Positions 1 through 7,903 of a stretch of 17,164 bases of DNA are shown piece after piece. The notes beneath the pieces are model-generated. The model saw only the letters and a list, made by a program, of their open reading frames with translations. It did no database searches and was not told the origin of the DNA. Origin of the DNA: Anaerolineae bacterium. GTDB taxonomy: Bacteria; Chloroflexota; Anaerolineae; JAAYZQ01. The position numbers were made by a program, and so were the translations under genes. How positions within the stretch are numbered: position 1 is the first letter of the stretch; the number at the start of each line of letters is the position of its first letter. The stretch is from NCBI GenBank assembly GCA_016926595.1, contig JAFGOG010000027.1, positions 1 to 17,164 of the forward strand, in the 5' to 3' direction.

Positions 1-1814
1 CCCAGGCCGATCAGCGCCATACCGGCGATCGGCAGGGGCGCTCCCTTGTCGTCCACGGCCAGCGCCGCCGCCTGCTCGTAGAGCGATCCCGCTGCCCGCA
101 GCTTGCCCTGCATCATCTGCGCCTCGGCGCGGTGGCACAAGGCCATCGTCGCGATCATCACGTTGCCCGCCTCCCGGCTGATCTGGACCGCCCGGTCAAA
201 GGCTCGGCTCGCGCCGTCCAGGTCGTCGCGCCACATGCAGGAAAAGCCCAGGTACCAGGTAGCCAGGCTTCTCAGGAGCGGCTCGCCTTCTGGGACCGTC
301 TCTAGCAACCGGTCTGGCAGATCGGCCCCGTGGGCCGCCTGGCCCTGAAAGGCGGCCAGAAAACCGCGCAGCACGGCCATCTGCCCCGAGGTTTTTGCGC
401 TGTCCTGGTCGGCGTCGCGCACTCGGGCCAGGACCTCGTCGATAGGACGGGCAGCCACCAACAGCGCCCAGGCGTAGTACAGACACAGGGTGGGACGGCT
501 GTGCACCAGCTCATCCGGTAGGGCGTCCACCCAGGCCAGGTAGGTGGCGAATTCGCTGCGCATCAGCGTCGCCTCGGCTGTGGCCTCGATCAGGCCGGCT
601 GCCCGCTCGAAATCGCGTGCGGCCAGCGCGTGGTCGATCGCCTCGGCCCACAGCTCCCGCTGCTCGTACCACCCGCTGGCCCGGCGGTGCAGCACCGGCG
701 CTAGGTCCGGCTGTGCCTGGTCGAGTTGCCGCCGCAGGAACTCTGCAAACAGTTGATGGTAGCGGTACCAGCGCCGTTCGCCGTCGAGGGCGGCGACGAA
801 CAGGTTCGCCGCTTCGAGCTGCTCCAGGGTCGACTGCGAGCTGGCGAACTGGTCCTGGTCTGCTGCTTCCCCAACCCTCAACACCGCGTCGCACAGCGGG
901 GCGCACAGCCGTTCGAGGATAGAGGTCCGGCGCAGGAAATCCTGGACGGCAGCCGGCTGCCGCTCCACTACCTCCTCGGCCAGGTAGTCGAACACATAGT
1001 GATGGCTGCCGCTAAAGGCCTGGATAAAAGCTGCCGCGTCCTCCCGGCCCTGCATCGACAGGGCTGCCAGTTGCAGCCCGGCGATCCAGCCTTCGGTGCG
1101 CTGCTCCAGCCGGGCCACATCCTTGTCCGACAGCCCCAGGCCCATCGTCCTGTTGAGAAAGGCCGCTGCCTCCTCGGGCGTAAAGCGCAGGTCGGCCTGG
1201 CGCAGCTCGGTGATCTGCCCCCGGGCGCGCAGGCGGGGCAAGGGCAGGGGCGGATCGGCCCTCCCGGCGATCACCAGATGGAGGTTTGGCGGCAGGTGGT
1301 CGAGCAGGAAAGAGACCCCGTCGTGGATCGCTTTCTGTTCGATGGCGTGATAATCGTCCAGGACGAGGAGAACGGGCTGCGATGAACAGGCGACGCCGTT
1401 GATCACAGGCGCCAGGGCTGCGCCCAGCCGCGCCGATCGGGCGAGCCCGGCGACGGCCTGCCCCGGCGGATCGACCGTCGCCCCGGCCTGCCGCAGCGCG
1501 GCGGTCAGGTAGGCCAGGAATCGGGCCGGATCGTTGTCGTCCTCCTCCAGCGACAGCCAACCCAGGTTCAGAGTGGGCTGACGCTCTTTTCTGTTCTGCA
1601 GCCATTCGACCAGGAGCGTAGTCTTGCCAAAGCCAGCCGGAGCGCAAATGAGGGTCAATCGGTGCCCCAGGCGCAGCCCGTCGTCCAGCCGCTCGACCAG
1701 GCCCGGGCGGGCGACGAGGTTGGGCCGCGCTGGGGGGATATAGAGCTTGGTCGCCAGAAGGGGCTCCGCTCCCAGCGCGCTTGCCGGATCGATTCTTGCG
1801 TTCTCCCTGGACAT
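1..1814 (-). CDS. MalT/LuxR-type ATP-dependent transcriptional regulator (3' end outside window)
   Basis: The frame is open from the ATG at 1814 to the left edge, giving at least 604 residues with no stop. The N-terminus has the family signature LLATKLYIPPARPNLVARP (about 19-37). Next come a MalT-style Walker A, APAGFGKTT (about 58-66), and a Walker B, LLVLDDYH (about 149-156). The conserved block RYHQLFAEFLRRQL (351-364) leads into helical, TPR-like sequence up to the edge. Members of this family are STAND ATPases of about 850-950 residues. They bind an inducer through the TPR region and activate promoters through a C-terminal LuxR-type HTH, which would lie beyond position 1 and is not seen here. 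Start choice: AAGGA lies 6 nt before the ATG and the family N-terminus begins soon after. The gene lies 91 bp downstream of the haem membrane protein gene on the same strand. The inducer cannot be told from the sequence. Confidence 0.9.
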   Translation of the reverse strand, partial: MSRENARIDPASALGAEPLLATKLYIPPARPNLVARPGLVERLDDGLRLGHRLTLICAPAGFGKTTLLVEWLQNRKERQPTLNLGWLSLEEDDNDPARFLAYLTAALRQAGATVDPPGQAVAGLARSARLGAALAPVINGVACSSQPVLLVLDDYHAIEQKAIHDGVSFLLDHLPPNLHLVIAGRADPPLPLPRLRARGQITELRQADLRFTPEEAAAFLNRTMGLGLSDKDVARLEQRTEGWIAGLQLAALSMQGREDAAAFIQAFSGSHHYVFDYLAEEVVERQPAAVQDFLRRTSILERLCAPLCDAVLRVGEAADQDQFASSQSTLEQLEAANLFVAALDGERRWYRYHQLFAEFLRRQLDQAQPDLAPVLHRRASGWYEQRELWAEAIDHALAARDFERAAGLIEATAEATLMRSEFATYLAWVDALPDELVHSRPTLCLYYAWALLVAARPIDEVLARVRDADQDSAKTSGQMAVLRGFLAAFQGQAAHGADLPDRLLETVPEGEPLLRSLATWYLGFSCMWRDDLDGASRAFDRAVQISREAGNVMIATMALCHRAEAQMMQGKLRAAGSLYEQAAALAVDDKGAPLPIAGMALIGL

Positions 1815-1839
1815 GGCGGGTCCTTACCTCCCCCCCTAT

Positions 1840-1904
1840 CCATCCGGCTCGGGCCAATCGCTGCACCGCGGGTGATAGGTCCCTGCTGCGAGCTTGCCGG
1901 ATGG
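1840..1904. repeat. Perfect 9-bp inverted repeat in the gap before the MalT-type gene
   Basis: CCATCCGGC at 1840-1848 is matched by its exact reverse complement GCCGGATGG at 1896-1904, with 47 nt between the arms. The right arm abuts the stop codon of the haem membrane protein gene (1906-1908). The left arm sits just upstream of the GGAGGTAAGGA ribosome-binding region of the regulator. It could be a long stem-loop in a shared transcript or a two-site operator. The sequence alone does not decide between these. Confidence 0.5.
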
Positions 1905-1905
1905 C

Positions 1906-2556
1906 TTAACCCTGTTTCCGCTGCTTGGCTGCCGCGATCTTGGCCTGGATCTCGGCCTGTTTCCTGCGCGCCTCAATCCGCTGCCGGACGAACAAGACGG
2001 CGACGATTGTCAGCATGGCTATCGAGACCAGGCGCACCGGCAGGTCCCGGAAGTTGTGGCCCAGCAGGTTGGCGTGAACGGTCCCCAGCGTAAAGGCCAG
2101 GTAGTTGAAATCGTGGACAGCGCGCCACCGTCTGCCAATCTTTTTGCGCCACACCGCGCTGAGCGCGGCCACGGCCAGGATGTACCAGGCCAGGCGGCCC
2201 CCGTAGCGAAGCAGGTCGTACAGAGGCCAGAGCGCCGGGATAAAGACCGCCAGATTCATCTCGTCCAGCGCCACGCCGATCGGGTGCAGCGTCAACAGCA
2301 CCGCTCCCGTTACCGTCAGGATGTGGTGGGCGTCGACAAACCCCCGGCCAAAGATGGTCATGATCTCTCTTTTGTAATAGGACGAGACGATGGCAATAAA
2401 GACGACGATGTAGCCCAGCAGCGCCAGGTCGCGCACGATCCATCGCATCAGCGTACCTTCAGTGCGTAGCACCACCAGCGCGCTGGCCACAAGGAGGATG
2501 CCAAAAGCGGTCCACGCTGCATACCAGGCCGGCCGGGCTCGTGTCAAACGCTTCAA
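1906..2556 (-). CDS. Ferric reductase-like transmembrane haem protein
   Basis: This 216-residue protein is mostly membrane, with hydrophobic stretches near 14-30, 41-59, 78-95, 103-115, 122-136, 150-165 and 174-191. Two His pairs, H78/H91 and H148/H161, are each spaced 13 residues apart. That is the bis-haem b arrangement of the ferric reductase/NOX/YedZ transmembrane domain (PF01794 type). H77 and H167 are additional histidines. The C-terminus (192-216) is a short charged, probably cytoplasmic tail. There is no FAD or NAD(P)H-binding domain, so an electron donor must be separate, as for MsrQ/YedZ. No msrP-like gene is in the window. The start is TTG at 2556, chosen because GGAG lies 6 nt upstream and a -10/-35 pair lies just before it. 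It is likely a membrane electron-transfer subunit; the substrate is unknown. Confidence 0.8.
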   Translation of the reverse strand: MKRLTRARPAWYAAWTAFGILLVASALVVLRTEGTLMRWIVRDLALLGYIVVFIAIVSSYYKREIMTIFGRGFVDAHHILTVTGAVLLTLHPIGVALDEMNLAVFIPALWPLYDLLRYGGRLAWYILAVAALSAVWRKKIGRRWRAVHDFNYLAFTLGTVHANLLGHNFRDLPVRLVSIAMLTIVAVLFVRQRIEARRKQAEIQAKIAAAKQRKQG

Positions 2557-2574
2557 CTTTGTCTCCGCTTGCTG

Positions 2575-2603
2575 ATTCTACCACAGTCTCACGCCTGCCT
2601 CAA
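2575..2603 (-). promoter_or_regulatory. Probable promoter of the haem membrane protein gene
   Basis: Reading the minus strand, TTGAGG (2603-2598), a 17-nt spacer and TAGAAT (2580-2575) resemble a sigma70-type promoter. The predicted start near 2568 leaves a leader of about 12 nt that just includes the GGAG Shine-Dalgarno (2566-2563) of the TTG start at 2556. Confidence 0.45.
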
Positions 2604-2762
2604 CTTCAGGCCGCCGCCTGTCACCCTGGGCACAGGGCACTTCGTCCAGACGCCCCCTGGCTCCCGATGGTTGGGGCTATGAGCATGTGCCCAACCCCGG
2701 TTATAGTTGCGTAGCAGGATGCCTTGCCTTACTCTGGCGGCGCCACTGCCCCGATCAAGGGC
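2604..2762. other. Intergenic stretch between divergent promoters, with hairpins
   Basis: There is no credible gene here. GGTTGGG (2669-2675) pairs with CCCAACC (2690-2696) across a 14-nt loop, and a CCCTG/CAGGG pair lies near 2624-2637. Neither hairpin is followed by a T-run, so they are not intrinsic terminators. They could be regulator sites for either divergent promoter or have no role. Confidence 0.3.
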
Positions 2763-2791
2763 TTGCCTTTTGTCAACACGTAGGCTATAAT
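2763..2791 (+). promoter_or_regulatory. Probable promoter of the urocanate hydratase gene
   Basis: TTGCCT (2763-2768), a 17-nt spacer and a perfect TATAAT (2786-2791) precede the gene. The transcript would start near 2798. An AGGAGGG Shine-Dalgarno (2811-2817) follows, 5 nt before the ATG at 2823. Confidence 0.55.
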
Positions 2792-2822
2792 CCAGGCAAA
2801 TAGCCTGCCCAGGAGGGTAAAC

Positions 2823-4511
2823 ATGTCCAAACGAATCGTCCACCCACCACGCGGGACCCAACTGACCTGCAAGAACTGGCTGATCGAAGCCCCTTACCGC
2901 ATGATCCAGCACAACCTGGATCCGGACGTCGCCGGCGATCCCGACCACCTGATCGTCTACGGCGGCCGAGGCCGCGCCGCCCGCAGTTGGGCCTGCTTTG
3001 ACGCCATCCTCGACAGCCTGCGCCGCCTCCAGCCCGACGAGACCCTCCTGGTCCAGAGCGGCAAGCCGGTCGGCGTCTTCCAGACCTACGAGGACGCCCC
3101 GCGGGTCATCATCGCCAACAGCAACATCGTCCCCCACTGGGCCACCCAGGAGAACTTTGACCGTTGGGAGGCCGCCGGCCTGATCATGTACGGCCAGATG
3201 ACCGCTGGGAGCTGGATCTACATCGGCACCCAGGGCATCCTCCAGGGCACCTACGAGACCCTCGCCGCCGCGGCGCGTCAGCACTTTGGCCTCACCGCCA
3301 GCCTCAAGGGCAAGTTCGTCCTCACCGCCGGCCTGGGCGAGATGGGCGGCGCCCAGCCGCTGGCCATCAAGATGAATGAAGGGGTAGCTCTCGTCGTCGA
3401 GATCGACCCGTGGCGCGCCCAGCGCCGCCTGGACACCCGCTACCTTGACGTCGTGGTCGGCGACCTGGAAGAGGCCATGACCCTGGTGGACGAGGCGGTC
3501 AGGGACCAGGAGCCCAAGAGCATCGGCCTGCTGGGCAACGCCGCCGACCTGCTGCCAGAGCTGGTGGTGCGCGGCATCACCCCTGACCTGGTCACCGACC
3601 AGACATGCGCCCACGACCCCCTGATGTACGTCCCCAACGGCATGACCCTGGAACAGGCCGTCGAGCTGCGCCGCCTGGATCCCAAGGGCTACCAGGAGCG
3701 CTCCAAGCAGGCCATGGTCGCCCACTGCCGGGCCATGGTCGAGATGCAAAAGCGGGGCGCGATCGTCTTTGACTATGGCAACAACCTGCGTCAGCAGGCC
3801 TTCAACGCCGGCTACCGCGAGGCCAAGGTCGGCGGCGATCCTGACGGCGAGTGGGTCTATCCCGGCTTTGTGCCGGCCTACATCCGCCCCCTGTTTTGCC
3901 AGGGCCAGGGCCCCTTCCGCTGGGTGGCTCTGTCGGGCGATCCCCAGGACATCTACGAGACCGACCAGATCATCTGCGACCTCTTTCCTGAAAAAGAGCA
4001 CCTGGTGCGTTGGATCAAAATGGCCCAGCAGCAGGTTGCCTTCCAGGGGCTGCCCAGCCGCATCTGCTGGCTGGGTTACGGCGAGCGCGACCGGGCCGGC
4101 CTGGCCTTCAACGACGCCGTGGCCAGCGGCCGCATTAGCGCGCCGGTCGTCATCGGCCGTGACCACCTCGACTGCGGCTCGGTGGCCAGCCCTAACCGCG
4201 AGACCGAGGGGATGCGTGATGGCTCGGACGCCATCGCCGATTGGCCGCTGTTCAACTTTGCCCTCAACGCCGTCGGTGGGGCCACCTGGGTCAGCTTTCA
4301 TCACGGCGGCGGGGTGGGCATCGGCTACAGCCTGCACGCCGGTCAGGTGATCGTCGCCGACGGCACGCCCGCCGCGGCCCGTCGCCTCGAGCGGGTGTTG
4401 ACCTACGATCCGGGCCTGGGCATTGTCCGCCACGTCGATGCCGGCTACCCCGAGGCGATCGCGTTCGCCCGCGAGCACGGCGTCGCCATTCCGATGATGC
4501 CTGGATCGTGA
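2823..4511 (+). CDS. hutU: Urocanate hydratase (urocanase)
   Basis: The 562-residue product matches the family's usual length of about 550-570. Urocanase is a cytoplasmic NAD+-dependent enzyme that converts urocanate to imidazolone propionate, the second step of histidine degradation. Visible family blocks are the glycine-rich segment [14 protein letters not shown] (167-180), [13 protein letters not shown] (347-359), the signature [16 protein letters not shown] (407-422) containing the conserved Cys415, [18 protein letters not shown] (447-464) and [15 protein letters not shown] (493-507). The start is well supported by AGGAGGG and an upstream promoter. Oddities: [11 protein letters not shown] (46-56) has Arg49 where I expect a small or aliphatic residue, and [16 protein letters not shown] (258-273) differs from, and seems one residue shorter than, the usual TDQTSAHDPLxGYxPxG. 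No hutH, hutI or formimidoylglutamate gene is nearby, so it looks like an orphan in this window. Confidence 0.95.
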   Translation: MSKRIVHPPRGTQLTCKNWLIEAPYRMIQHNLDPDVAGDPDHLIVYGGRGRAARSWACFDAILDSLRRLQPDETLLVQSGKPVGVFQTYEDAPRVIIANSNIVPHWATQENFDRWEAAGLIMYGQMTAGSWIYIGTQGILQGTYETLAAAARQHFGLTASLKGKFVLTAGLGEMGGAQPLAIKMNEGVALVVEIDPWRAQRRLDTRYLDVVVGDLEEAMTLVDEAVRDQEPKSIGLLGNAADLLPELVVRGITPDLVTDQTCAHDPLMYVPNGMTLEQAVELRRLDPKGYQERSKQAMVAHCRAMVEMQKRGAIVFDYGNNLRQQAFNAGYREAKVGGDPDGEWVYPGFVPAYIRPLFCQGQGPFRWVALSGDPQDIYETDQIICDLFPEKEHLVRWIKMAQQQVAFQGLPSRICWLGYGERDRAGLAFNDAVASGRISAPVVIGRDHLDCGSVASPNRETEGMRDGSDAIADWPLFNFALNAVGGATWVSFHHGGGVGIGYSLHAGQVIVADGTPAAARRLERVLTYDPGLGIVRHVDAGYPEAIAFAREHGVAIPMMPGS

Positions 4512-4517
4512 ACCTCC

Positions 4518-4546
4518 TTGACAAGCCTGCCGAACTCTGGTACGAT
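4518..4546 (+). promoter_or_regulatory. Promoter for the PBP-glycosyltransferase operon
   Basis: A perfect TTGACA (4518-4523), an optimal 17-nt spacer and TACGAT (4541-4546) begin only 6 nt after the urocanase stop codon. The predicted transcription start is near 4553. This makes the downstream genes a separate transcription unit, although no terminator separates them from the urocanase gene. Confidence 0.65.
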
Positions 4547-4554
4547 CAAGCCCG

Positions 4555-4570
4555 AGACCCCATAGGGTCT
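4555..4570 (+). promoter_or_regulatory. 5'-leader hairpin at the start of the PBP transcript
   Basis: AGACCC (4555-4560), loop CATA and GGGTCT (4565-4570) form a perfect 6-bp stem within a few bases of the predicted transcription start. The 3' arm covers the AGGG (4564-4567) that would serve as Shine-Dalgarno for an ATG at 4573. The fold could therefore mask that start, favour the ATG at 4600, or protect the 5' end of the mRNA. Confidence 0.4.
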
Positions 4571-4572
4571 GA

Positions 4573-7500
4573 ATGGGACCTAGAAATGGAACTGGAGCGA
4601 TGAACGGACGGGATGCAATCTGGTTGCTGCGCGAGCGCCGCGAGCGTCGCCAGCGGGCCAAGGGGGGAGTGAGCACCATCGCCCTCCGCCTGACTGGCGG
4701 CCTGGCGCTGGCCATCTTGGTGAGCGTCGCCTTTGTCCTGCTGACGGCAGTCGGCGCGGTTGTCGGCGTGTATGCCTTTTACGCCCAGGACCTGCCTGAC
4801 CCCAACGAGATCGTCACCCGCCAGGAAACGTTCGAGACGACCAAGATCTACGACCGCACCGGCCAGGTGCTGCTCATGGAGGTGATCGACCCCCGCCGTG
4901 GCGACCGGACGCTGCTGCCCCTGGAGCAGATCCCGGAGCACATGCGCAACGCGACCATCGCCCTCGAGGACAAGACCTTTTACCAGAACATGGGCGTCGA
5001 CCCAATGGGCATCCTCCGCGCCTTTTTGCTGAACATCCAGGGCCAGCAGATCCAAGGCGGCAGCTCGATCACCGTCCAGCTCGTCAAGAACATCATCATC
5101 CCCGAGAAGGAACGGTACCAGATATCGTACGCGCGCAAGATCAAAGAAGCCATCCTCGCCGTCGAGATCTCGCGCCTCTATTCCAAGGACCAGATCCTGG
5201 AATGGTATGTGAACACCAACTTTTACGGCAACTGGGCCTATGGCGTCGAGGCGGCCGCCCAGGTCTACTTTGGCAAGCACGCCCAGGAGCTGGACCTGGC
5301 CGAGTGCGCCATGCTGGCCCCTATCGTCCAGTACCCGGGCATGAACCCGATCGACAACCCCGACGAGGCCAAAAAGCGGCAAAGGATCGCCCTTACCCGC
5401 ATGGTCGAAGAACGCTATATCACCCAGGCCGAAGCCGATGCTGCCTACGCCGAGCCGCTGCGCATCCACACTTCGCTGCTCAAGCGGTACGACATCATCG
5501 CTCCCCACTTTGCTATGTATGTCCGTAAGCAGCTAGAAGACAAATATGGCCCCGAGCTGCTGTACAGAGGTGGCCTCAAAGTCTACACCACCTTGGACCT
5601 GGACATGCAAAAGATCGCCGAGGAGGAGGCCAAGGCCCAGGTCGCCAGGCTCCAGGAGGAAAAACGGGGCGTGTCCAACGCCGCCGTCACCATCATCCGC
5701 ACCCGCACCGGTGAGATCCTGGCCATGGTCGGCAGCATCGATTACTGGAATGAAGAGATCGACGGCAACGTCAACGTGGCTGTGGCCCCTCGCCAGCCCG
5801 GCTCCTCCTTCAAGCCGTTTAGCTATGTCACCGCTTTCCACCAGGGCCATACTGCGGCTGAGATGGTGCTGGATGTCCATACCTGCTTTGACGACTATCC
5901 AAACCCGCCCTATTGCCCTGAGGATTACGACCGCAAGTATCACGGCCCGCAGCGGTACCGCACCGCGCTGGCCCGTTCCTACAACATCCCCGCCGTCAAA
6001 GTGCTTGACCTGGTCGGCGTCGGCAACGTGGTTCGCACCGCCCACGCCATGGGCATCAATACCCTCAACCAGGACCTCGACTACTATGGTCTGAGCCTCA
6101 CGCTGGGCGGGGGCGAAGTCTGGCTGGTGGACATGACCTACGCCTACGGCGTCTTTGCCAACGGCGGGACGATGATCGGCCAGCCGGCCAAGAACCCTCG
6201 CCAGGGCTACCGCGAGCTGGACCCGGTGTCGATCCTGCGCGTCGAGGACGCAAACGGTCAGGTGTTGGAGCAGTATGCCCAGCCCGAATCGCGCCCCGTG
6301 ATCCTGGCCGATGGCCGCGAGCTGTCGGCTCAAGAAGCATACCTGATCACCAGCATCCTGTCCGACAACAACGCCCGGGCGGCGGCGTTTGGCACCAACA
6401 GCCCGCTGCGCCTCACCCGGCCGGCTGCCGCCAAGACCGGCACGACCACCGACTGGAAGGACGCCTGGATCATCGGCTACACGCCCGACATTGTGACCGG
6501 GGTGTGGGTCGGCAACAACGACAACGCGCCGATGGACCACGTCGCCGGGGCGATGGGCGGCGGCCCTATCTGGCACAACGTCATGGAGCGGATCTATAGC
6601 GAGGGCCTGGTTCAACGGCTGCTGGGCGGCGAGCCGGCCCAGAGTTTTGCCCAGCCGGCCGGCCTCAAGTCGGTCGAGGTCTGTGCCGTATCCGGCTTGT
6701 TGCCCACCGAGCACTGCCCCAACCGGGTCAAAGAGCTCTTTATCGAAGGTACCGAGCCGACCGAATACTGCACCGTCCACCGCGTTGAGCGGGTCAACCG
6801 CGAGACCGGCCGCCTGGCCACTGCCTGCACCCCGCCCGAGCTGGTCGAGGAGCGGGTGTACGAGATCTATCCTCCCGAGGCGGCCGACTGGGTGCGCGAG
6901 CAGGGCATCCCCCAGCCGCCGACCAAGCTGGACGAGATCTATGGCTGCGGCCCGGCCGGCGGCGAGGTCGTCATGACCAACCCAACGCTGGGCGGCTATG
7001 TCGGCGGCGTGGTGCCGATCCGGGGCAACGCCAAGGCGGGTGACTTTGCCTTCTACCGGCTCGAGTACGGCCCAGGGCTCAACCCGTCTGCTTGGAGCCA
7101 GATCGGGGGCGACCACTACAACCAGGTGGACAACGACGTGCTTGAATTCTGGGACGTGCGCGGCCTCCAGGACGGCATCTATACCCTCCAGTTGACCGTC
7201 GTCGAGAACAGCCAGAACTTTCGGCGGTCTACCATCTATGTCACCGTCGACAACCAGCCGCCGACGGCCGCCGTCGGCTACCCCTGGCCCGATCGTGTCT
7301 TCCAGGTCGAAGTTGACGAATGGGCCAACCTGGCCGCCGACGTGAGCGACAACATGCGCATCGACCAGGTCGAGTTCTACCTCGACAATGAGCTGCTGGG
7401 CTACAGCGTCGTCGAGCCCTATAGCTTCAAGTGGGTGCTCAAGATGGAGGACCTCAAGATCAACCGCAACATGGAGCCGATCTATGAGACGCGGCCCATC

Positions 7501-7851
7501 ACCACCCCCGATGGCTTTATCACCATGGAGCAGGTCATGGTCACCTGGGTCGAGGTCAGCCCCGACGGCAAGACGGTCACCCAGACCTGGGAGAGCGGCA
7601 AGATGGCCATCCGGAGCACGTCCGGCTACACCGAGTCGCACCTGGTCCACGTCATAGCCTATGACGCGGCCGGCAACAAGACCGAGAGTGAAAAAGTGCG
7701 CTTTTACGTCATCCACAAACCGAAGGAGAAAGAAGGAGGACAGCCTTCGGGGGCGATCTGGTGGTTCGACGCGGTCTGGGCTGGGTGGTCTGGCCGCGTG
7801 GATCGCTGGCCGGCCGTGGCCGCCATCCCACGCCCTTGGAGAACAACCTGA
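4573..7851 (+). CDS. Class A penicillin-binding protein (glycosyltransferase/transpeptidase) with C-terminal Ig-like modules
   Basis: A bifunctional peptidoglycan synthase polymerises lipid II and cross-links stem peptides outside the membrane. Numbering is from the ATG at 4573; the ATG at 4600 (M10) is an equally possible start. An Arg-rich cytoplasmic tail is followed by a membrane anchor (about 42-70). The GT51 domain (about 85-290) has catalytic Glu132 in ALEDKTFYQNMGVD, then GGSSITVQLVKN (162-173) and ILEWYVNTNFYGN (208-220). The transpeptidase domain (about 335-675) carries all three motifs: SSFK (411-414), SYN (469-471) and KTG (621-623). A Cys-containing linker, SGLLPTEHCP (707-716), follows. 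Two beta-rich segments (about 803-893 and 896-1047) look like Ig or fibronectin folds. Oddities: the usual His of EDxxFxxHxGxD is Asn139, Gln of ITQQL is Val, and the last 33 residues contain six Trp. At 1092 residues it exceeds the usual 700-850. It heads the operon. Confidence 0.94.
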   Translation: MGPRNGTGAMNGRDAIWLLRERRERRQRAKGGVSTIALRLTGGLALAILVSVAFVLLTAVGAVVGVYAFYAQDLPDPNEIVTRQETFETTKIYDRTGQVLLMEVIDPRRGDRTLLPLEQIPEHMRNATIALEDKTFYQNMGVDPMGILRAFLLNIQGQQIQGGSSITVQLVKNIIIPEKERYQISYARKIKEAILAVEISRLYSKDQILEWYVNTNFYGNWAYGVEAAAQVYFGKHAQELDLAECAMLAPIVQYPGMNPIDNPDEAKKRQRIALTRMVEERYITQAEADAAYAEPLRIHTSLLKRYDIIAPHFAMYVRKQLEDKYGPELLYRGGLKVYTTLDLDMQKIAEEEAKAQVARLQEEKRGVSNAAVTIIRTRTGEILAMVGSIDYWNEEIDGNVNVAVAPRQPGSSFKPFSYVTAFHQGHTAAEMVLDVHTCFDDYPNPPYCPEDYDRKYHGPQRYRTALARSYNIPAVKVLDLVGVGNVVRTAHAMGINTLNQDLDYYGLSLTLGGGEVWLVDMTYAYGVFANGGTMIGQPAKNPRQGYRELDPVSILRVEDANGQVLEQYAQPESRPVILADGRELSAQEAYLITSILSDNNARAAAFGTNSPLRLTRPAAAKTGTTTDWKDAWIIGYTPDIVTGVWVGNNDNAPMDHVAGAMGGGPIWHNVMERIYSEGLVQRLLGGEPAQSFAQPAGLKSVEVCAVSGLLPTEHCPNRVKELFIEGTEPTEYCTVHRVERVNRETGRLATACTPPELVEERVYEIYPPEAADWVREQGIPQPPTKLDEIYGCGPAGGEVVMTNPTLGGYVGGVVPIRGNAKAGDFAFYRLEYGPGLNPSAWSQIGGDHYNQVDNDVLEFWDVRGLQDGIYTLQLTVVENSQNFRRSTIYVTVDNQPPTAAVGYPWPDRVFQVEVDEWANLAADVSDNMRIDQVEFYLDNELLGYSVVEPYSFKWVLKMEDLKINRNMEPIYETRPITTPDGFITMEQVMVTWVEVSPDGKTVTQTWESGKMAIRSTSGYTESHLVHVIAYDAAGNKTESEKVRFYVIHKPKEKEGGQPSGAIWWFDAVWAGWSGRVDRWPAVAAIPRPWRTT

Positions 7852-7867
7852 CTACCCAAGGATAGCA

Positions 7868-7903
7868 ATGCGTCTCGCACAGGCCCATGCTCTTCATCGC
7901 TGA
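7868..7903 (+). CDS. Possible 11-codon leader ORF overlapping the hpnB start
   Basis: AAGGA (7858-7862) lies 5 nt before an ATG at 7868, which opens an 11-codon frame (MRLAQAHALHR) ending with TGA at 7901-7903. The hpnB-like ATG at 7887 lies inside it in another frame and has no Shine-Dalgarno of its own. This arrangement suits termination-reinitiation coupling. It may also be chance, since so short an ORF cannot be judged by composition. Confidence 0.3.
   Translation: MRLAQAHALHR

Noticed and set aside
1012..1866. 284-codon frame on the minus strand overlapping the regulator
   Set aside because: It is out of frame with the MalT-type protein, whose Walker motifs and conserved blocks lie in the other frame. 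The translation is Arg/Pro/Gly-rich without motifs.
2589..4715. 708-codon open frame on the minus strand
   Set aside because: It lies antisense to the urocanase gene, which has clear family motifs, a promoter and a ribosome-binding site. The antisense translation is a low-information Ala/Gly/Val/Asp-rich product typical of a GC-rich shadow frame.
5533..7716. 727-codon open frame on the minus strand
   Set aside because: It is antisense to the PBP coding region. It has no recognisable domain, and its Val/Asp/Gly/His-rich composition mirrors the codon bias of the real gene.
7735..7851. Certain frameshift in the PBP C-terminus
   Set aside because: The Trp-rich tail is odd, but neither alternative frame gives a clearly better end, so a frameshift is only raised as a possibility.
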